This document shows, in pieces, positions 8,130 to 17,198 of a DNA stretch of 64,000 bases. Origin of the DNA: an uncultured Eubacteriales bacterium (lineage in GTDB: Bacteria; Bacillota; Clostridia; Oscillospirales; CAG-272). The stretch lies in assembly GCA_958352145.1 (NCBI GenBank), contig CATWNM010000003.1, forward strand, positions 1 through 64,000, read 5' to 3'. Numbering within the stretch: position 1 is the first letter of the stretch; each line of letters begins with the position of its first letter. The translations under genes and the position numbers were made by a program. The notes below the pieces were generated by a model. The model did not search any database. It was not told where the DNA came from and was given only the letters and a program-made list of their open reading frames with translations.

Positions 8130-10967
8130 ATGGCGAAAAATATTGTGATCCGCGGTGCGCGGGTAAACAACTTGAAAAACGTCAGCCTGACGATTCCGCG
8201 TGACGCGCTGACCGTGCTGACCGGGCTTTCAGGCAGCGGTAAGTCCTCTTTAGCGTTCGATACGCTGTACGCGGAGGGACACCGCCGGTTTGTGGAATCG
8301 CTCTCCTCCTATGCACGGCAGTTTTTGGGGCAGATGGACAAGCCGGATGTGGACAGTATCGAGGGGCTGTCTCCCGCGATTTCCATTGATCAGAAAACGA
8401 CGTCTAAGAACCCGCGCTCCACAGTCGGCACCGTCACAGAAATTTACGATTACCTGCGGCTGCTTTATGCCCGTGTCGGCATTCCGCATTGCCCAGTCTG
8501 CGGAAAAGAAATCCGGCAGCAGACCGTAGATTCAATCATAGAGAGCATCCAGCGCCTGCCCGAGGGCACGCGCTTCATGGTGCTCGCACCTGTCGTACGC
8601 GCCGCCAAGGGGCGTCATGAAAAGGTTCTCTCCGAGGCCAGGCGCAGCGGATATTCCCGCGTACGCGTGGACGGCAGCCTGTACGATCTCAACGAAACGA
8701 TCGACCTGGACAAAAACCTCAAGCATACGATCGAAATCGTCATCGACCGTCTGGTCAACCGGCCGGATGCACGGACGCGTCTCGGCGACTCTGTGGAAAC
8801 GGCTGTCGGCCTGACCGACGGGCTTGTTCGGATCGTGACGGTTCCGCGCGAGGCGGACGAAGCGGAGCAGGAACTCGATTATTCACTGAAATACGCCTGC
8901 GAAGAACATGGCGTCAGTTTCGGCGAGCTTGAGCCGCGCATGTTTTCATTCAATGCGCCCTCCGGCGCGTGTCCGCGCTGCGCGGGACTCGGCATGCTGA
9001 CCAGGGTGTCCGAAAAAAAACTTCTCCCGGATAAAAGCCTGTCTCTGCGTCAGGGCGGGATCGCATGCAACGGCTTCAAAACGCTGGAGGAAGAAAGCTG
9101 GAACGGACCGCTGATCGAAGCGGTCGGCAAAAAATACGGATTTACGCTTGATCAGCCCCTGAGCACGTTCACCCGAACCGCCATGAGCGCGCTGCTGTTC
9201 GGTACCGGCAAGGAGCAGTACACGGTCACACGCTACTTTGGAGGCGAGGCACACCGGCAGACCTGCGCTTTTGAGGGAATCATCCCAATGATCGACCGAC
9301 GCCGGGAAAGCTATGGACTCGAATATTACGAAACGCTGCTGGAGGAGCAGATCTGTCCGGAATGCGGCGGAGGCCGCCTGAATAAAATGATGCTTGCCGT
9401 CACGGTCGGCGGCCTTAACATCTATGAGCTTTGCCGGATGCCGATCGACCGCATGCTGGACTTTGTCAATGCGCTGGAGCTTACCGGCGGCGAAGCGCAG
9501 GTCGCGGACGAAATCCTCAAGGAGATCCGCGCGCGCCTGTCATTTCTTTGCAGCGTCGGACTGGAATACCTGAATCTTGCGCGGCGCGCCGGCACGCTTT
9601 CGGGCGGCGAAGCACAGCGCATACGGTTAGCCACGCAGATCGGTTCGTCTCTCGTCGGCGTTTTATATATTCTGGACGAACCGAGCATCGGTCTGCACCA
9701 GCGGGACAACGATAAGCTGATCGACACGTTGAAGCGCCTTCGCGATCTCGGAAATACCGTAGTCGTCGTGGAGCATGACGAAGATACGATGCGCGCAGCC
9801 GATTTTCTGGTGGACATCGGTCCCGGCGCGGGCGTGCACGGCGGCGAGATCATAGCGGCAGGCACGCCCAAAGAGGTTGCCGCAAATCCCGCGTCGGTCA
9901 CCGGTGCGTATCTTTCGGGCAGAGCCGAAATCCCCGTGCCGGCCGCACGCCGGCCGGGCAACGGCACCTTTTTGACCGTGCGGGGCGCGCGCGAACATAA
10001 CCTAAAAAACATTGACGTTGCATTCCCGCTTGGAAAATTTATCGCGGTGACCGGCGTTTCGGGCAGCGGAAAGTCCTCGCTGGTCAATTCGATCCTGTAT
10101 GCGAGCCTTGCCGAGACGCTCAACCGCGCGGTCACATTCCCTGGAGAGCACGATAAGATTGAGGGCGCCGCGGCGCTCGATAAGGTGATCTGCATCGACC
10201 AGAGCCCAATCGGACGGACGCCGCGCTCCAATCCGGCGACCTATACCGGCGTGTTTGCGGATATTCGCGAGTTGTTTGCAAAAACGCGCGAGGCGAAGGC
10301 GCGCGGTTACAAATCTGGACGTTTTTCTTTCAATATTAAGGGCGGACGCTGCGAGGCCTGCGAGGGAGACGGCGTAAAGTGTATCGAGATGCATTTTCTT
10401 CCCGACGTATACGTGAAATGCGACGTGTGCGGCGGACGGCGCTACAACCGCGAAACGCTGGATGTAAAATATAAGGCAAAAAATATTTACGAAGTTCTGG
10501 AAATGACCGTCGAAGAAGGGCTGGAATTTTTTGCAGGCGTACCGGCGGTTCAGCGTAAGCTGCAGACCCTGTTCGACGTGGGTCTCGGCTATGTGAAAAT
10601 CGGCCAGTCCTCCACGACGCTCTCCGGCGGCGAAGCGCAGCGCGTGAAGCTCGCAACCGAGCTCTCCAAGCGCTCCACAGGCAGGACGATCTATATTCTG
10701 GACGAGCCGACGACCGGCCTGCATTCAGCCGACGTGGCCAAGCTGATCGAGGTTTTGAACCGTCTGTGCGACGCGGGAAACACAGTCGTCGTGATCGAAC
10801 ACAATCTGGATGTAATTAAAGTGGCCGATCATATCATCGACCTCGGCCCCGAGGGGGGAGACGGCGGCGGCCGTATCGTTGCGGAGGGAACGCCCGAGGA
10901 AGTGGCAAAAGCGGAAGGTTCCTATACCGGGAAGTACCTGCGCATGAAACTAAACCCAAAAAGCTGA
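8130..10967 (+). CDS. uvrA: Excinuclease ABC subunit A
   Basis: A 945-residue damage-sensor ATPase with two ABC modules. First Walker A is GLSGSGKSS near residue 33 and second GVSGSGKSS near 645. ABC signatures are LSGGEAQRIRLA and LSGGEAQRVKLA, each followed by an ILDEP Walker B. Zinc-binding cysteines occur as CPVCGKE, CPECGGG and CEACEGDG/CDVCGG. Length and domain order are normal. It is transcribed with uvrB. Confidence 0.97.
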   Translation: MAKNIVIRGARVNNLKNVSLTIPRDALTVLTGLSGSGKSSLAFDTLYAEGHRRFVESLSSYARQFLGQMDKPDVDSIEGLSPAISIDQKTTSKNPRSTVGTVTEIYDYLRLLYARVGIPHCPVCGKEIRQQTVDSIIESIQRLPEGTRFMVLAPVVRAAKGRHEKVLSEARRSGYSRVRVDGSLYDLNETIDLDKNLKHTIEIVIDRLVNRPDARTRLGDSVETAVGLTDGLVRIVTVPREADEAEQELDYSLKYACEEHGVSFGELEPRMFSFNAPSGACPRCAGLGMLTRVSEKKLLPDKSLSLRQGGIACNGFKTLEEESWNGPLIEAVGKKYGFTLDQPLSTFTRTAMSALLFGTGKEQYTVTRYFGGEAHRQTCAFEGIIPMIDRRRESYGLEYYETLLEEQICPECGGGRLNKMMLAVTVGGLNIYELCRMPIDRMLDFVNALELTGGEAQVADEILKEIRARLSFLCSVGLEYLNLARRAGTLSGGEAQRIRLATQIGSSLVGVLYILDEPSIGLHQRDNDKLIDTLKRLRDLGNTVVVVEHDEDTMRAADFLVDIGPGAGVHGGEIIAAGTPKEVAANPASVTGAYLSGRAEIPVPAARRPGNGTFLTVRGAREHNLKNIDVAFPLGKFIAVTGVSGSGKSSLVNSILYASLAETLNRAVTFPGEHDKIEGAAALDKVICIDQSPIGRTPRSNPATYTGVFADIRELFAKTREAKARGYKSGRFSFNIKGGRCEACEGDGVKCIEMHFLPDVYVKCDVCGGRRYNRETLDVKYKAKNIYEVLEMTVEEGLEFFAGVPAVQRKLQTLFDVGLGYVKIGQSSTTLSGGEAQRVKLATELSKRSTGRTIYILDEPTTGLHSADVAKLIEVLNRLCDAGNTVVVIEHNLDVIKVADHIIDLGPEGGDGGGRIVAEGTPEEVAKAEGSYTGKYLRMKLNPKS

Positions 10968-11047
10968 CCGAAAAAGCCGCGACGCTCAGCCGCGCGCCGC
11001 ATTGCGGTTTCCCCCAAAAATTTTGCCTGCCGAAAGGGAGAAAGCTT

Positions 11048-12238
11048 ATGCAGATTGCTGTTATATGCGAATACAATCCGTTTCACCTGGGGCATGCGTA
11101 TCAAATCTCCCAAATCCGCGCGCGCTTTGGCGGCGGCGCTTGTATCACCGCCGTGCTCGGCGGCGTGTTTTCCCAGCGCGGAGAGCCGTATATCGCACCG
11201 CCATATGTCCGTGCAGAGGCAGCCGTACGGTGCGGCGCGGATCTTGTGCTGGAGCTTCCGTACCCTTGGTCGGCGGCGCCGGCCGCGTATTTTGCGCGCG
11301 CAGGGGTAGAAGTTGCCGCCGCCTGCGGCGCGGATATGCTGGCTTTTGGGAGCGAATGCGGCGATCTCGACGCGCTGCGTGCGGTGCGCCGGAATCTGGA
11401 TGACCCACGCCTGCGCGCCCGCACGGAGGAATTGCTCCGGTCGGACGAATATGCGCCGCTCGGGCGTATACGCGCGTTTGCGCGCGCCTATACGGAACGA
11501 TACGGCCAATGTGCCTTGCTGGAGCGGCCGAATGATATTCTTGCACTGGAATATCTCGCCGCGGCAGACAGGCTTAGCGTGCGGATAACGCCGCTTGCGC
11601 TGAAAAGGCGCGGCCGCCGCGATTCAGACGGCGCGGACGGCTACGCTCCGGCGCAAAAGCTGCGAACCGCCTGTGCGGCGGGCGGACTTGCGGCTATCCG
11701 GGAGAATCTGCCGGAAAAGGGATTTGCGGTCTTTGAACGAGCCGCGGAGAAAGGACTGTTCGGCGCGGATTTTGAGCGGCTTTCGTCCGCGGTACTGTTC
11801 GCTTTGCGCACCGGTTCGGAGGGAGTTGCATTTTCAAGCGGCGGCGTGTTTGGCCGTTTGAAAAACTGCGCTACCGGCGCACATACGCTCGACGAACTTT
11901 TTGCATGCGCCGCTTCCAAGCGATATACAACTGCGCAGCTGCGCCGGTGCGCGCTGTATACACTGCTGCGCACACAGGCGGCGGCTTTGGAGGAACCTGT
12001 GCGCTGTTCGCGCGTTTTAGCCGCTACGGCACGCGGCTGCAAGATTCTTGCCGCCGCCCGAAAGCGGGGCGCGATCTGCTTTTTGACGAAGCCCGCCGCA
12101 TACCGGAATCTGCCGCCGGCGGCAGCGGCGCAATTTGAATCCCGCTTTGCCGCCGAATATGCGTATGCGCTCACGCTGCCGGGACGATACAATTTTTTAC
12201 GGCAGTCGCCGTATTTTTTGGATGCGGAGGAACAATGA
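11048..12238 (+). CDS. tmcAL: tRNA(Met) cytidine acetate ligase-like nucleotidyltransferase
   Basis: A 396-residue member of the TmcAL (YlbM) family, which in Bacillus makes N4-acetylcytidine at the wobble position of elongator tRNA-Met from acetate and ATP. ICEYNPFHLGHAYQI is the nucleotidyltransferase HxGH motif (residues 7-21), followed by GGVFSQRGEP and LELPYPWSAAPA, both typical. The ATG has AAAGGGAG upstream. It lies 80 bp after uvrA on the same strand; its stop overlaps the next gene by 4 bp. Confidence 0.85.
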   Translation: MQIAVICEYNPFHLGHAYQISQIRARFGGGACITAVLGGVFSQRGEPYIAPPYVRAEAAVRCGADLVLELPYPWSAAPAAYFARAGVEVAAACGADMLAFGSECGDLDALRAVRRNLDDPRLRARTEELLRSDEYAPLGRIRAFARAYTERYGQCALLERPNDILALEYLAAADRLSVRITPLALKRRGRRDSDGADGYAPAQKLRTACAAGGLAAIRENLPEKGFAVFERAAEKGLFGADFERLSSAVLFALRTGSEGVAFSSGGVFGRLKNCATGAHTLDELFACAASKRYTTAQLRRCALYTLLRTQAAALEEPVRCSRVLAATARGCKILAAARKRGAICFLTKPAAYRNLPPAAAAQFESRFAAEYAYALTLPGRYNFLRQSPYFLDAEEQ

Positions 12239-12573
12239 ATCGAATTTTTGAGCGTGCAGCGCTGTTTTTGGAACAATATGGCGGAGTGCTGGTGCTGCTT
12301 ATTTTTTTACTGATCAATCTCGCGGGCGCCTGCGCAGTACTTTGGGATAAAAGGCGCAGCCGTCTTCCGCGCGGAAGCGTGCGCCGCGTGCCGGAAAGAT
12401 GCTTTGTCCGGTTCGCTCTATTCGGCGGAGGAACGGGTGTGCTGCTGGCTATGCTGTTGGTTCGGCATAAAACGCGCTCGCACAACCAACTGCTCCTGAA
12501 AATCACTTTTTTTACGCTTTTATGGGCGGCGGTATGGATTTTTCTGTTGTCGCAGAAAGTGTATTTTAAGTGA
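12235..12573 (+). CDS. DUF1294 family small membrane protein
   Basis: A 112-residue protein with three predicted membrane segments (about 17-37, 59-76, 84-103). The family signature is clear: WDKRRSRLPRGSVRRVPE, then FGGGTGVLLAMLLVRHKTRS. The role of DUF1294 proteins is unknown. The ATG overlaps the tmcAL stop (ATGA). This is the last gene before a hairpin-rich gap. Confidence 0.85.
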   Translation: MNRIFERAALFLEQYGGVLVLLIFLLINLAGACAVLWDKRRSRLPRGSVRRVPERCFVRFALFGGGTGVLLAMLLVRHKTRSHNQLLLKITFFTLLWAAVWIFLLSQKVYFK

Positions 12574-12595
12574 AAAACATATTGTGTGGTTAGAT

Positions 12596-12642
12596 GAGGA
12601 ACGCCGGTTACGGCGTTCCTCGAAGACTGTCGAAAAAGTATT
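12596..12642 (+). repeat. Hairpin plus GACTRTCGAAAAAGTAT element, copy A
   Basis: GAGGAACGCCG pairs with CGGCGTTCCTC (12596-12621). It is followed by GACTGTCGAAAAAGTAT. The same order, a GC hairpin and then GACTATCGAAAAAGTAT, recurs at 20139-20184. Confidence 0.6.
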
Positions 12643-12671
12643 CTCACAAACAAAATATATAAAAGATTTGT

Positions 12672-12698
12672 AAAAAAGCCGGCTTTGCCGGCTTTTTT
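12672..12698 (+). terminator. Rho-independent terminator
   Basis: AAAAAAGCCGGC, a TTT loop, then GCCGGCTTTTTT. A symmetrical, probably bidirectional terminator after the uvrB-DUF1294 unit. Confidence 0.88.
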
Positions 12699-12761
12699 AC
12701 ACCTTGTGGCCGCGCGAGTGCCGCGTAAGCGGCGCGAAGGCGCGAGTGAACGCGGTCTTTC

Positions 12762-12826
12762 CTGTCAAAAAACGGAGTTTTTAGACAGTCTCTGCGGGAC
12801 GCCGGTTACGGCGTTCCGCGCTTTTT
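12762..12826. repeat. Two further hairpins, including a CTGTCAAAAA stem-loop
   Basis: CTGTCAAAAAAC (12762-) pairs with GTTTTTAGACAG (-12789), one mismatch. A second hairpin (12794-12819) has the same ACGCCGGTTACGGCGTTC core as the hairpin at 12596 and runs into CTTTTTATTT. Related TGTCAAAAA stem-loops occur at 46375 and, imperfectly, 56446. The rest of the 12574-12850 gap shows no gene. Confidence 0.6.
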
Positions 12827-12851
12827 ATTTTTTTGGCTGCGGATGGTTCAT

Positions 12852-12911
12852 TTAACAAAAGCAAATACTATTTAACACAGTTTTAACAATAGCGGGATTT
12901 TACACTTAACA
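12852..12911 (+). promoter_or_regulatory. Pho box: four TTAACA repeats before pstS
   Basis: TTAACA occurs at 12852, 12872, 12883 and 12906. Spacings of 20, 11 and 23 bp keep the copies near the same DNA face, as in PhoP/PhoB direct-repeat sites. The copies end just upstream of TACAAT (12921-12926), a likely -10 box with a poor -35, as expected for an activated promoter. The cognate regulator is probably the response regulator encoded at 17199. Confidence 0.75.
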
Positions 12912-12966
12912 TTGCCGCGGTACAATGAAAGCGTAAACCGAAAGGAAAGAATTTCTAAGGAGACTG

Positions 12967-13899
12967 ATGATGATGAAAAAAATGATAACGCTTGCGTTGA
13001 CATGTGTGCTGATGCTCGGCGTTTTGGCGTCCTGCGGCGGTAAAAATCCGGAAAACACCACGCCGCAAAACAATCCCGGATCGGGCGATACTTCCGACTC
13101 TACGTCCGCGCCGGACAAAACAGGCATGACTGGAAATATAACGGTCATTTCCAGAGAAGAAGGCTCCGGCACTCGGGGCGCATTTATTGAACTGATGGGA
13201 ATTGAGGATGAGGATGGAGACCATACAACGGAAATGGCTGAGATTTCCAACAGCACCTCGGTCGTTCTGCAAACGGTTGCACAGAATAAAAACGCAATCG
13301 GCTACATCTCTCTCGGATCGCTGGATGCAAGTCTCGTAAAAGCGATCAAAGTCAACGGCGTTGAAGCGACGGTAGACAATATCAATGCCGGAACTTATAT
13401 GGTGTCCCGTCCGTTTATCCTCGCTACAAACGGCACCCTCAGCGCTGTGGCGCAGGACTTTATCCAATATATTCTCAGCAGCGAGGGACAGGCGATCGTA
13501 AAGGAAAACGGATATATCCAGGTCCAGCCGGCCGGCGCGTACCAGCCGGCTGGACAGAGCGGAAAGATCACGCTTGCGGGATCGACCTCCGTGTCCCCGG
13601 TCATGGAAAAGCTGGCGGATGCATATAAAAAACTCAATCCCGATGTGAGCATTGAGATTCAGCAGAACGGTTCGGGCGCGGGCATTCAGGCGCTCAATGA
13701 AGGCGCATGCGATATCGGTATGTCCAGCCGTGAACTCAAGGACAGCGAAAAAGCTGCCGGCGCCGAGCCGATTATTATGGCGCTCGACGGCATCGCAGTG
13801 ATTGTCAATCCCGAAAACAGCATCGACGGACTCACCTCCGAGCAGATCAGATCGATTTTCACGGGTGAAGTCACCAAATGGCAGGATGTATCTGAATAA
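12967..13899 (+). CDS. pstS: Phosphate-binding lipoprotein PstS with halves in permuted order
   Basis: A 310-residue lipoprotein; the signal peptide ends in VLASC with the lipid-modified Cys at residue 23. Phosphate is bound outside the membrane and passed to PstCA. The half that is C-terminal in classical PstS comes first (TVISREEGSGTRGAF, about residues 58-72). A linker with two QPAG motifs follows, then the classical N-terminal half (KITLAGSTSVSPVMEKL, about 199; DIGMSSREL, about 253), ending IFTGEVTKWQDV where the other half would normally begin. AAGGAG at 12957 allows starts at 12967, 12970 or 12973. No frameshift is visible, and pstCAB follow. Confidence 0.9.
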   Translation: MMMKKMITLALTCVLMLGVLASCGGKNPENTTPQNNPGSGDTSDSTSAPDKTGMTGNITVISREEGSGTRGAFIELMGIEDEDGDHTTEMAEISNSTSVVLQTVAQNKNAIGYISLGSLDASLVKAIKVNGVEATVDNINAGTYMVSRPFILATNGTLSAVAQDFIQYILSSEGQAIVKENGYIQVQPAGAYQPAGQSGKITLAGSTSVSPVMEKLADAYKKLNPDVSIEIQQNGSGAGIQALNEGACDIGMSSRELKDSEKAAGAEPIIMALDGIAVIVNPENSIDGLTSEQIRSIFTGEVTKWQDVSE

Positions 13900-13924
13900 G
13901 CTTTTATCCTCCGATTACAATAGC

Positions 13925-13956
13925 GCGATAGAGTCCTGCACGGCAGGCTCTATCGC
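13925..13956 (+). other. Intercistronic hairpin between pstS and pstC
   Basis: GCGATAGAG and CCTGC pair with GCAGG and CTCTATCGC around an ACG loop, with one bulged T. No T-run follows, so it is more likely to stabilise the pstS end of the message or reduce readthrough than to terminate. Confidence 0.6.
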
Positions 13957-13971
13957 CATATAGGGGTAAAC

Positions 13972-14877
13972 ATGAGAAACAGAGTTATTGAACGGATGAT
14001 GCGGTATGTGTTCTTCCTTTGCGCCTGCATGTCGGTCGTGGCGGTCCTGACCATCTGCGTATTTCTGTTCGCAAACGGGATTCCCACCATGGCGGAGATC
14101 GGATTCGGCGATTTTCTGCTTGGAATGAAGTGGAAGCCCTCGAAGGATTTGTACGGCATTTTTCCGATGATCGTCGGCAGCCTATATGTGACTGCGGGGG
14201 CCATTCTCGTCGGGGTGCCGCTTGGGCTGCTCTGCGCGGTGTTTATGGCGCGTTTCTGCCCCAAAAAGCTATATCGGGTTTTGAAGCCGATGATCGATTT
14301 GCTGGCGGGTATTCCGTCTATCGTTTACGGCTTCTTTGGCCTTATGGTCATTGTCCCGAAAATACAGCAGATGTTCGACGTCAGCGGAAAAGGGCTTCTA
14401 AGCGCTTCCATTCTTCTCGGCATTATGATCCTGCCTACCATTATCGGCGTGGCGGAATCCGCGATCCGCGCGGTGCCCGAAAGTTATTATGAAGGCAGTT
14501 TGGCACTGGGCGCAACGCATGAACGCAGCGTATTCTGCGTCATGCTGCCTGCGGCGAAGTCAGGCATTGCCGCGGGGGTGATCCTCGGGATCGGGCGTGC
14601 GATCGGAGAGACCATGGCCGTCGTCATGATTGCTGGCAATCAGGCGGTGATCCCCGAGTCGATCACGTCCGGCGTTCGTACGCTTACGGCCAATATCGTC
14701 TTGGAAATGGCCTATGCGGCGGACCTGCACCGTGCAGCGTTGATCGCTACGGCGACCGTCCTGTTTGTCTTCGTGCTGATAATCAACTTTTTGTTCTCAC
14801 TGGTCAAACGGAGCGGCAGCAGAAATCAAGCGCGCAGGAAAAAAACGCCGCGGACGGTCAAGGAGGCAGGCGTATGA
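13972..14877 (+). CDS. pstC: Phosphate ABC transporter permease PstC
   Basis: A 301-residue inner-membrane permease with six predicted membrane segments. The ABC-permease EAA loop is seen in EGSLALGATHERSVFCVMLPAAKSG and its preceding AVPESYYE (about residues 170-200). GIPSIVYGFFGL is the typical Pst motif. It forms the channel with PstA. AGGGG lies just before the ATG. Its stop overlaps pstA by 4 bp. Confidence 0.95.
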   Translation: MRNRVIERMMRYVFFLCACMSVVAVLTICVFLFANGIPTMAEIGFGDFLLGMKWKPSKDLYGIFPMIVGSLYVTAGAILVGVPLGLLCAVFMARFCPKKLYRVLKPMIDLLAGIPSIVYGFFGLMVIVPKIQQMFDVSGKGLLSASILLGIMILPTIIGVAESAIRAVPESYYEGSLALGATHERSVFCVMLPAAKSGIAAGVILGIGRAIGETMAVVMIAGNQAVIPESITSGVRTLTANIVLEMAYAADLHRAALIATATVLFVFVLIINFLFSLVKRSGSRNQARRKKTPRTVKEAGV

Positions 14878-15773
14878 TCACGGATACAAAAGCGTCCGCA
14901 CCTGCTGACTGCATCAATCGCATGACGCCCGTCCAACGGCTTCGGCAGTATCTACGGCATCCCGGTTCCTTGATCCTTTTTTTGCTGGTGTGTCTGAGCG
15001 CGCTCGTATGTGCCGCCATTTTGGTGTATTTGATCGTCTATATTGTTGTGCGCGGCGTTCCCAATCTTACGCTGGATTTATTCGCTTTAGAATGGAACAG
15101 TGAAAATCAATCCATGGTTCCGGCGCTGTTCAATACGGTAATTATGGTGCTGCTCTCTCTGCTGATGGCAGCGCCGGTCGGGATTTTCGCAGCCATTTAT
15201 CTTGTAGAATACGCTAGGCGCGGGAGCCGGGTCGTTTCTGTGATCCGCCTGACGGCTGAAACGCTCTCGGGCATTCCGTCTATCGTTTACGGCTTGTTTG
15301 GCTATATTCTGTTTGTCCTGACGCTGAAATGGGGCTTTTCACTACTCGCAGGCGCAATCACGCTTGCAATTATGGTGCTGCCCACCATCATCCGCACGAC
15401 GGAAGAAGCGCTGATGGCGGTACCGGATACGTACCGCGAGGGCAGCTTCGGACTTGGTGCAGGACGGGTGCGCACAGTATTCCGGGTGGTTCTGCCCAGC
15501 GCGGTGCCCGGGATTTTAGCCGGGATCATTCTGGCGATTGGACGCATTGTGGGAGAAAGCGCGGCTTTAATTTTTACCGCCGGAACGGCGGCCGCCGTTC
15601 CGGGAAGTCCGTTCGATTCGGCGCGGACACTTTCCGTGCATATGTACTGCCTAATGAGCGAGGGACTGTATACAAAACAGGCGTACGCTACCGCGTTTGT
15701 GCTGCTTGTGCTGGTCGTAGGCATCAATGCGCTCTCCGCCTTTCTTGCCAAAAAGGTTCAGAGCAAAACATGA
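14874..15773 (+). CDS. pstA: Phosphate ABC transporter permease PstA
   Basis: A 299-residue permease with six membrane segments after a polar N-terminal tail of about 35 residues. GIPSIVYGLFGYILF and the EAA-like loop AVPDTYREGSFGLGAG are typical of PstA. It pairs with PstC. The start overlaps pstC (ATGA), and pstB begins within 11 bp of its stop. Confidence 0.95.
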   Translation: MITDTKASAPADCINRMTPVQRLRQYLRHPGSLILFLLVCLSALVCAAILVYLIVYIVVRGVPNLTLDLFALEWNSENQSMVPALFNTVIMVLLSLLMAAPVGIFAAIYLVEYARRGSRVVSVIRLTAETLSGIPSIVYGLFGYILFVLTLKWGFSLLAGAITLAIMVLPTIIRTTEEALMAVPDTYREGSFGLGAGRVRTVFRVVLPSAVPGILAGIILAIGRIVGESAALIFTAGTAAAVPGSPFDSARTLSVHMYCLMSEGLYTKQAYATAFVLLVLVVGINALSAFLAKKVQSKT

Positions 15774-15783
15774 GGAAATGACG

Positions 15784-16542
15784 ATGGATGTAAATTCTAA
15801 ATTTTCAATTGCCGGGCTGAAACTATATTACGGAAGATTCGAGGCACTCAAAGGCGTCTCGCTTGAAATTTTGCCCGGAGAGATCACAGCGTTTATCGGT
15901 CCTTCCGGCTGCGGCAAATCCACACTGCTGAAATGTTTGAATCGGATGAACGATCTTGTGGAGGGCTGCCGGATCACAGGCAAAGTGCTGCTGGACGGCG
16001 AGGACATCTACGGCAGCATGGACGTAAACCTCTTGCGCAAACGTGTGGGCATGGTTTTTCAAAAACCGAACCCGTTTCCGATGAGCGTGTATGACAATAT
16101 CGCCTATGGCCCCCGGACGCATGGCGTCCGCCAGAAGTCGAAATTGGACGACATCGTGGAGGAATCGCTGAAAAACGCCGCCATCTGGGATGAGGTAAAG
16201 GATCGCCTCAAGCAGAGCGCGCTCGGGCTTTCGGGCGGACAGCAGCAGCGCCTTTGCATTGCGCGCGCGCTGGCCACAAAGCCGGAGGTGCTGTTGATGG
16301 ACGAACCGACAAGCGCGCTCGATCCGATTTCTACGTCCAAGATCGAAGATCTTGCAAATGAACTGAAAAAGGACTATACTATAATTATGGTGACGCACAA
16401 CATGCAGCAGGCAGCGCGAATTTCGGACAAAACCGCATTTTTCCTCCTTGGCGAAATCGTAGAGTTCGGCGATACCGAGCAAATTTTCTCCGTGCCGCGC
16501 GACAAGCGCACGGAAGATTATATAACGGGAAGGTTTGGATAA
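15784..16542 (+). CDS. pstB: Phosphate ABC transporter ATP-binding protein PstB
   Basis: A 252-residue ABC ATPase that drives phosphate import. Walker A is GPSGCGKST near residue 39, the signature LSGGQQQRLCIARAL near 148, and Walker B VLLMDEPTSALDP near 168; NRMNDL and HNMQQAARISD are typical of PstB. An alternative ATG lies at 15778; 15784 is better spaced from GAGGA at 15772. The stop overlaps phoU (TAATG). Confidence 0.96.
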   Translation: MDVNSKFSIAGLKLYYGRFEALKGVSLEILPGEITAFIGPSGCGKSTLLKCLNRMNDLVEGCRITGKVLLDGEDIYGSMDVNLLRKRVGMVFQKPNPFPMSVYDNIAYGPRTHGVRQKSKLDDIVEESLKNAAIWDEVKDRLKQSALGLSGGQQQRLCIARALATKPEVLLMDEPTSALDPISTSKIEDLANELKKDYTIIMVTHNMQQAARISDKTAFFLLGEIVEFGDTEQIFSVPRDKRTEDYITGRFG

Positions 16543-17183
16543 TGCGGAACAAGTTTGAACAGCAGCTCGAAACGCTGAACGTGGAACTCATCAAAATGGG
16601 CGCGCTGTGCGAAGAAGCGATCGCCTCAGCAATCAAGGCGCTGCTTGAGGAAAATACCGCTATGGTCAGCAAAACCTATGAGATTGATACGCAGATCGAT
16701 GAAATGGAGCGCGAAATCGAAACGCTCTGTATGAAACTGCTGCTTCAGCAGCAGCCGGTCGCGCGCGACCTCCGCGTCATTTCCTCCGCTCTGAAGATGA
16801 TTTCGGATATGGAGCGCATCGGAGATCAGGCCGAAGATATCGCTGAAATTACCAAGACCATCCGGCGCGTTGACGAAGCTTGCAGCGGCTTGATTCGTCA
16901 AATGGCTGCGGCGGCGGTCACTATGGTGACCGAAAGCATCGATTCGTTCGTGAAGAAAGATCTTGCGCTTGTGCGCCGCGTGATCGAATCGGACGACATG
17001 GTAGACGATTATTTCATCCGGATCAAGGACCGGCTGATTGCGCTTGTGGCGGCAAATCCTTCCGCCGGAGAGTATTATCTGGATCTTTTGATGATCGTCA
17101 AATATTTGGAACGAATTGCCGATCATGCGACGAATATCGCGGAATGGGTGGAATTTTCGATTACCGGAAAGCACGGCGGCTGA
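16542..17183 (+). CDS. phoU: Phosphate signalling protein PhoU
   Basis: A 213-residue helical protein made of two PhoU repeats. The family pattern appears as DLRVISSALKMISDMERIGDQAEDI in the first repeat and MIVKYLERIADHATNIAEW in the second; the acidic clusters in both bind metal ions. PhoU links the Pst transporter to the sensor kinase and represses signalling when phosphate is plentiful. It overlaps pstB by one base and is followed 15 bp later by the response regulator gene. Confidence 0.95.
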   Translation: MRNKFEQQLETLNVELIKMGALCEEAIASAIKALLEENTAMVSKTYEIDTQIDEMEREIETLCMKLLLQQQPVARDLRVISSALKMISDMERIGDQAEDIAEITKTIRRVDEACSGLIRQMAAAAVTMVTESIDSFVKKDLALVRRVIESDDMVDDYFIRIKDRLIALVAANPSAGEYYLDLLMIVKYLERIADHATNIAEWVEFSITGKHGG

Positions 17184-17198
17184 TGGAGGTAAAGTCCG

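Noticed and set aside
12594..12826. CRISPR array suggested by repeated hairpins
   Set aside because: The repeated cores are not at regular spacing, there are no spacers of uniform length and no cas gene is present.
13900..13971. Frameshift that would extend pstS into a second C-terminal domain
   Set aside because: After VTKWQDVSE the sequence goes straight to a stop, a hairpin and pstC; no missing half-domain is encoded in any frame of this gap.
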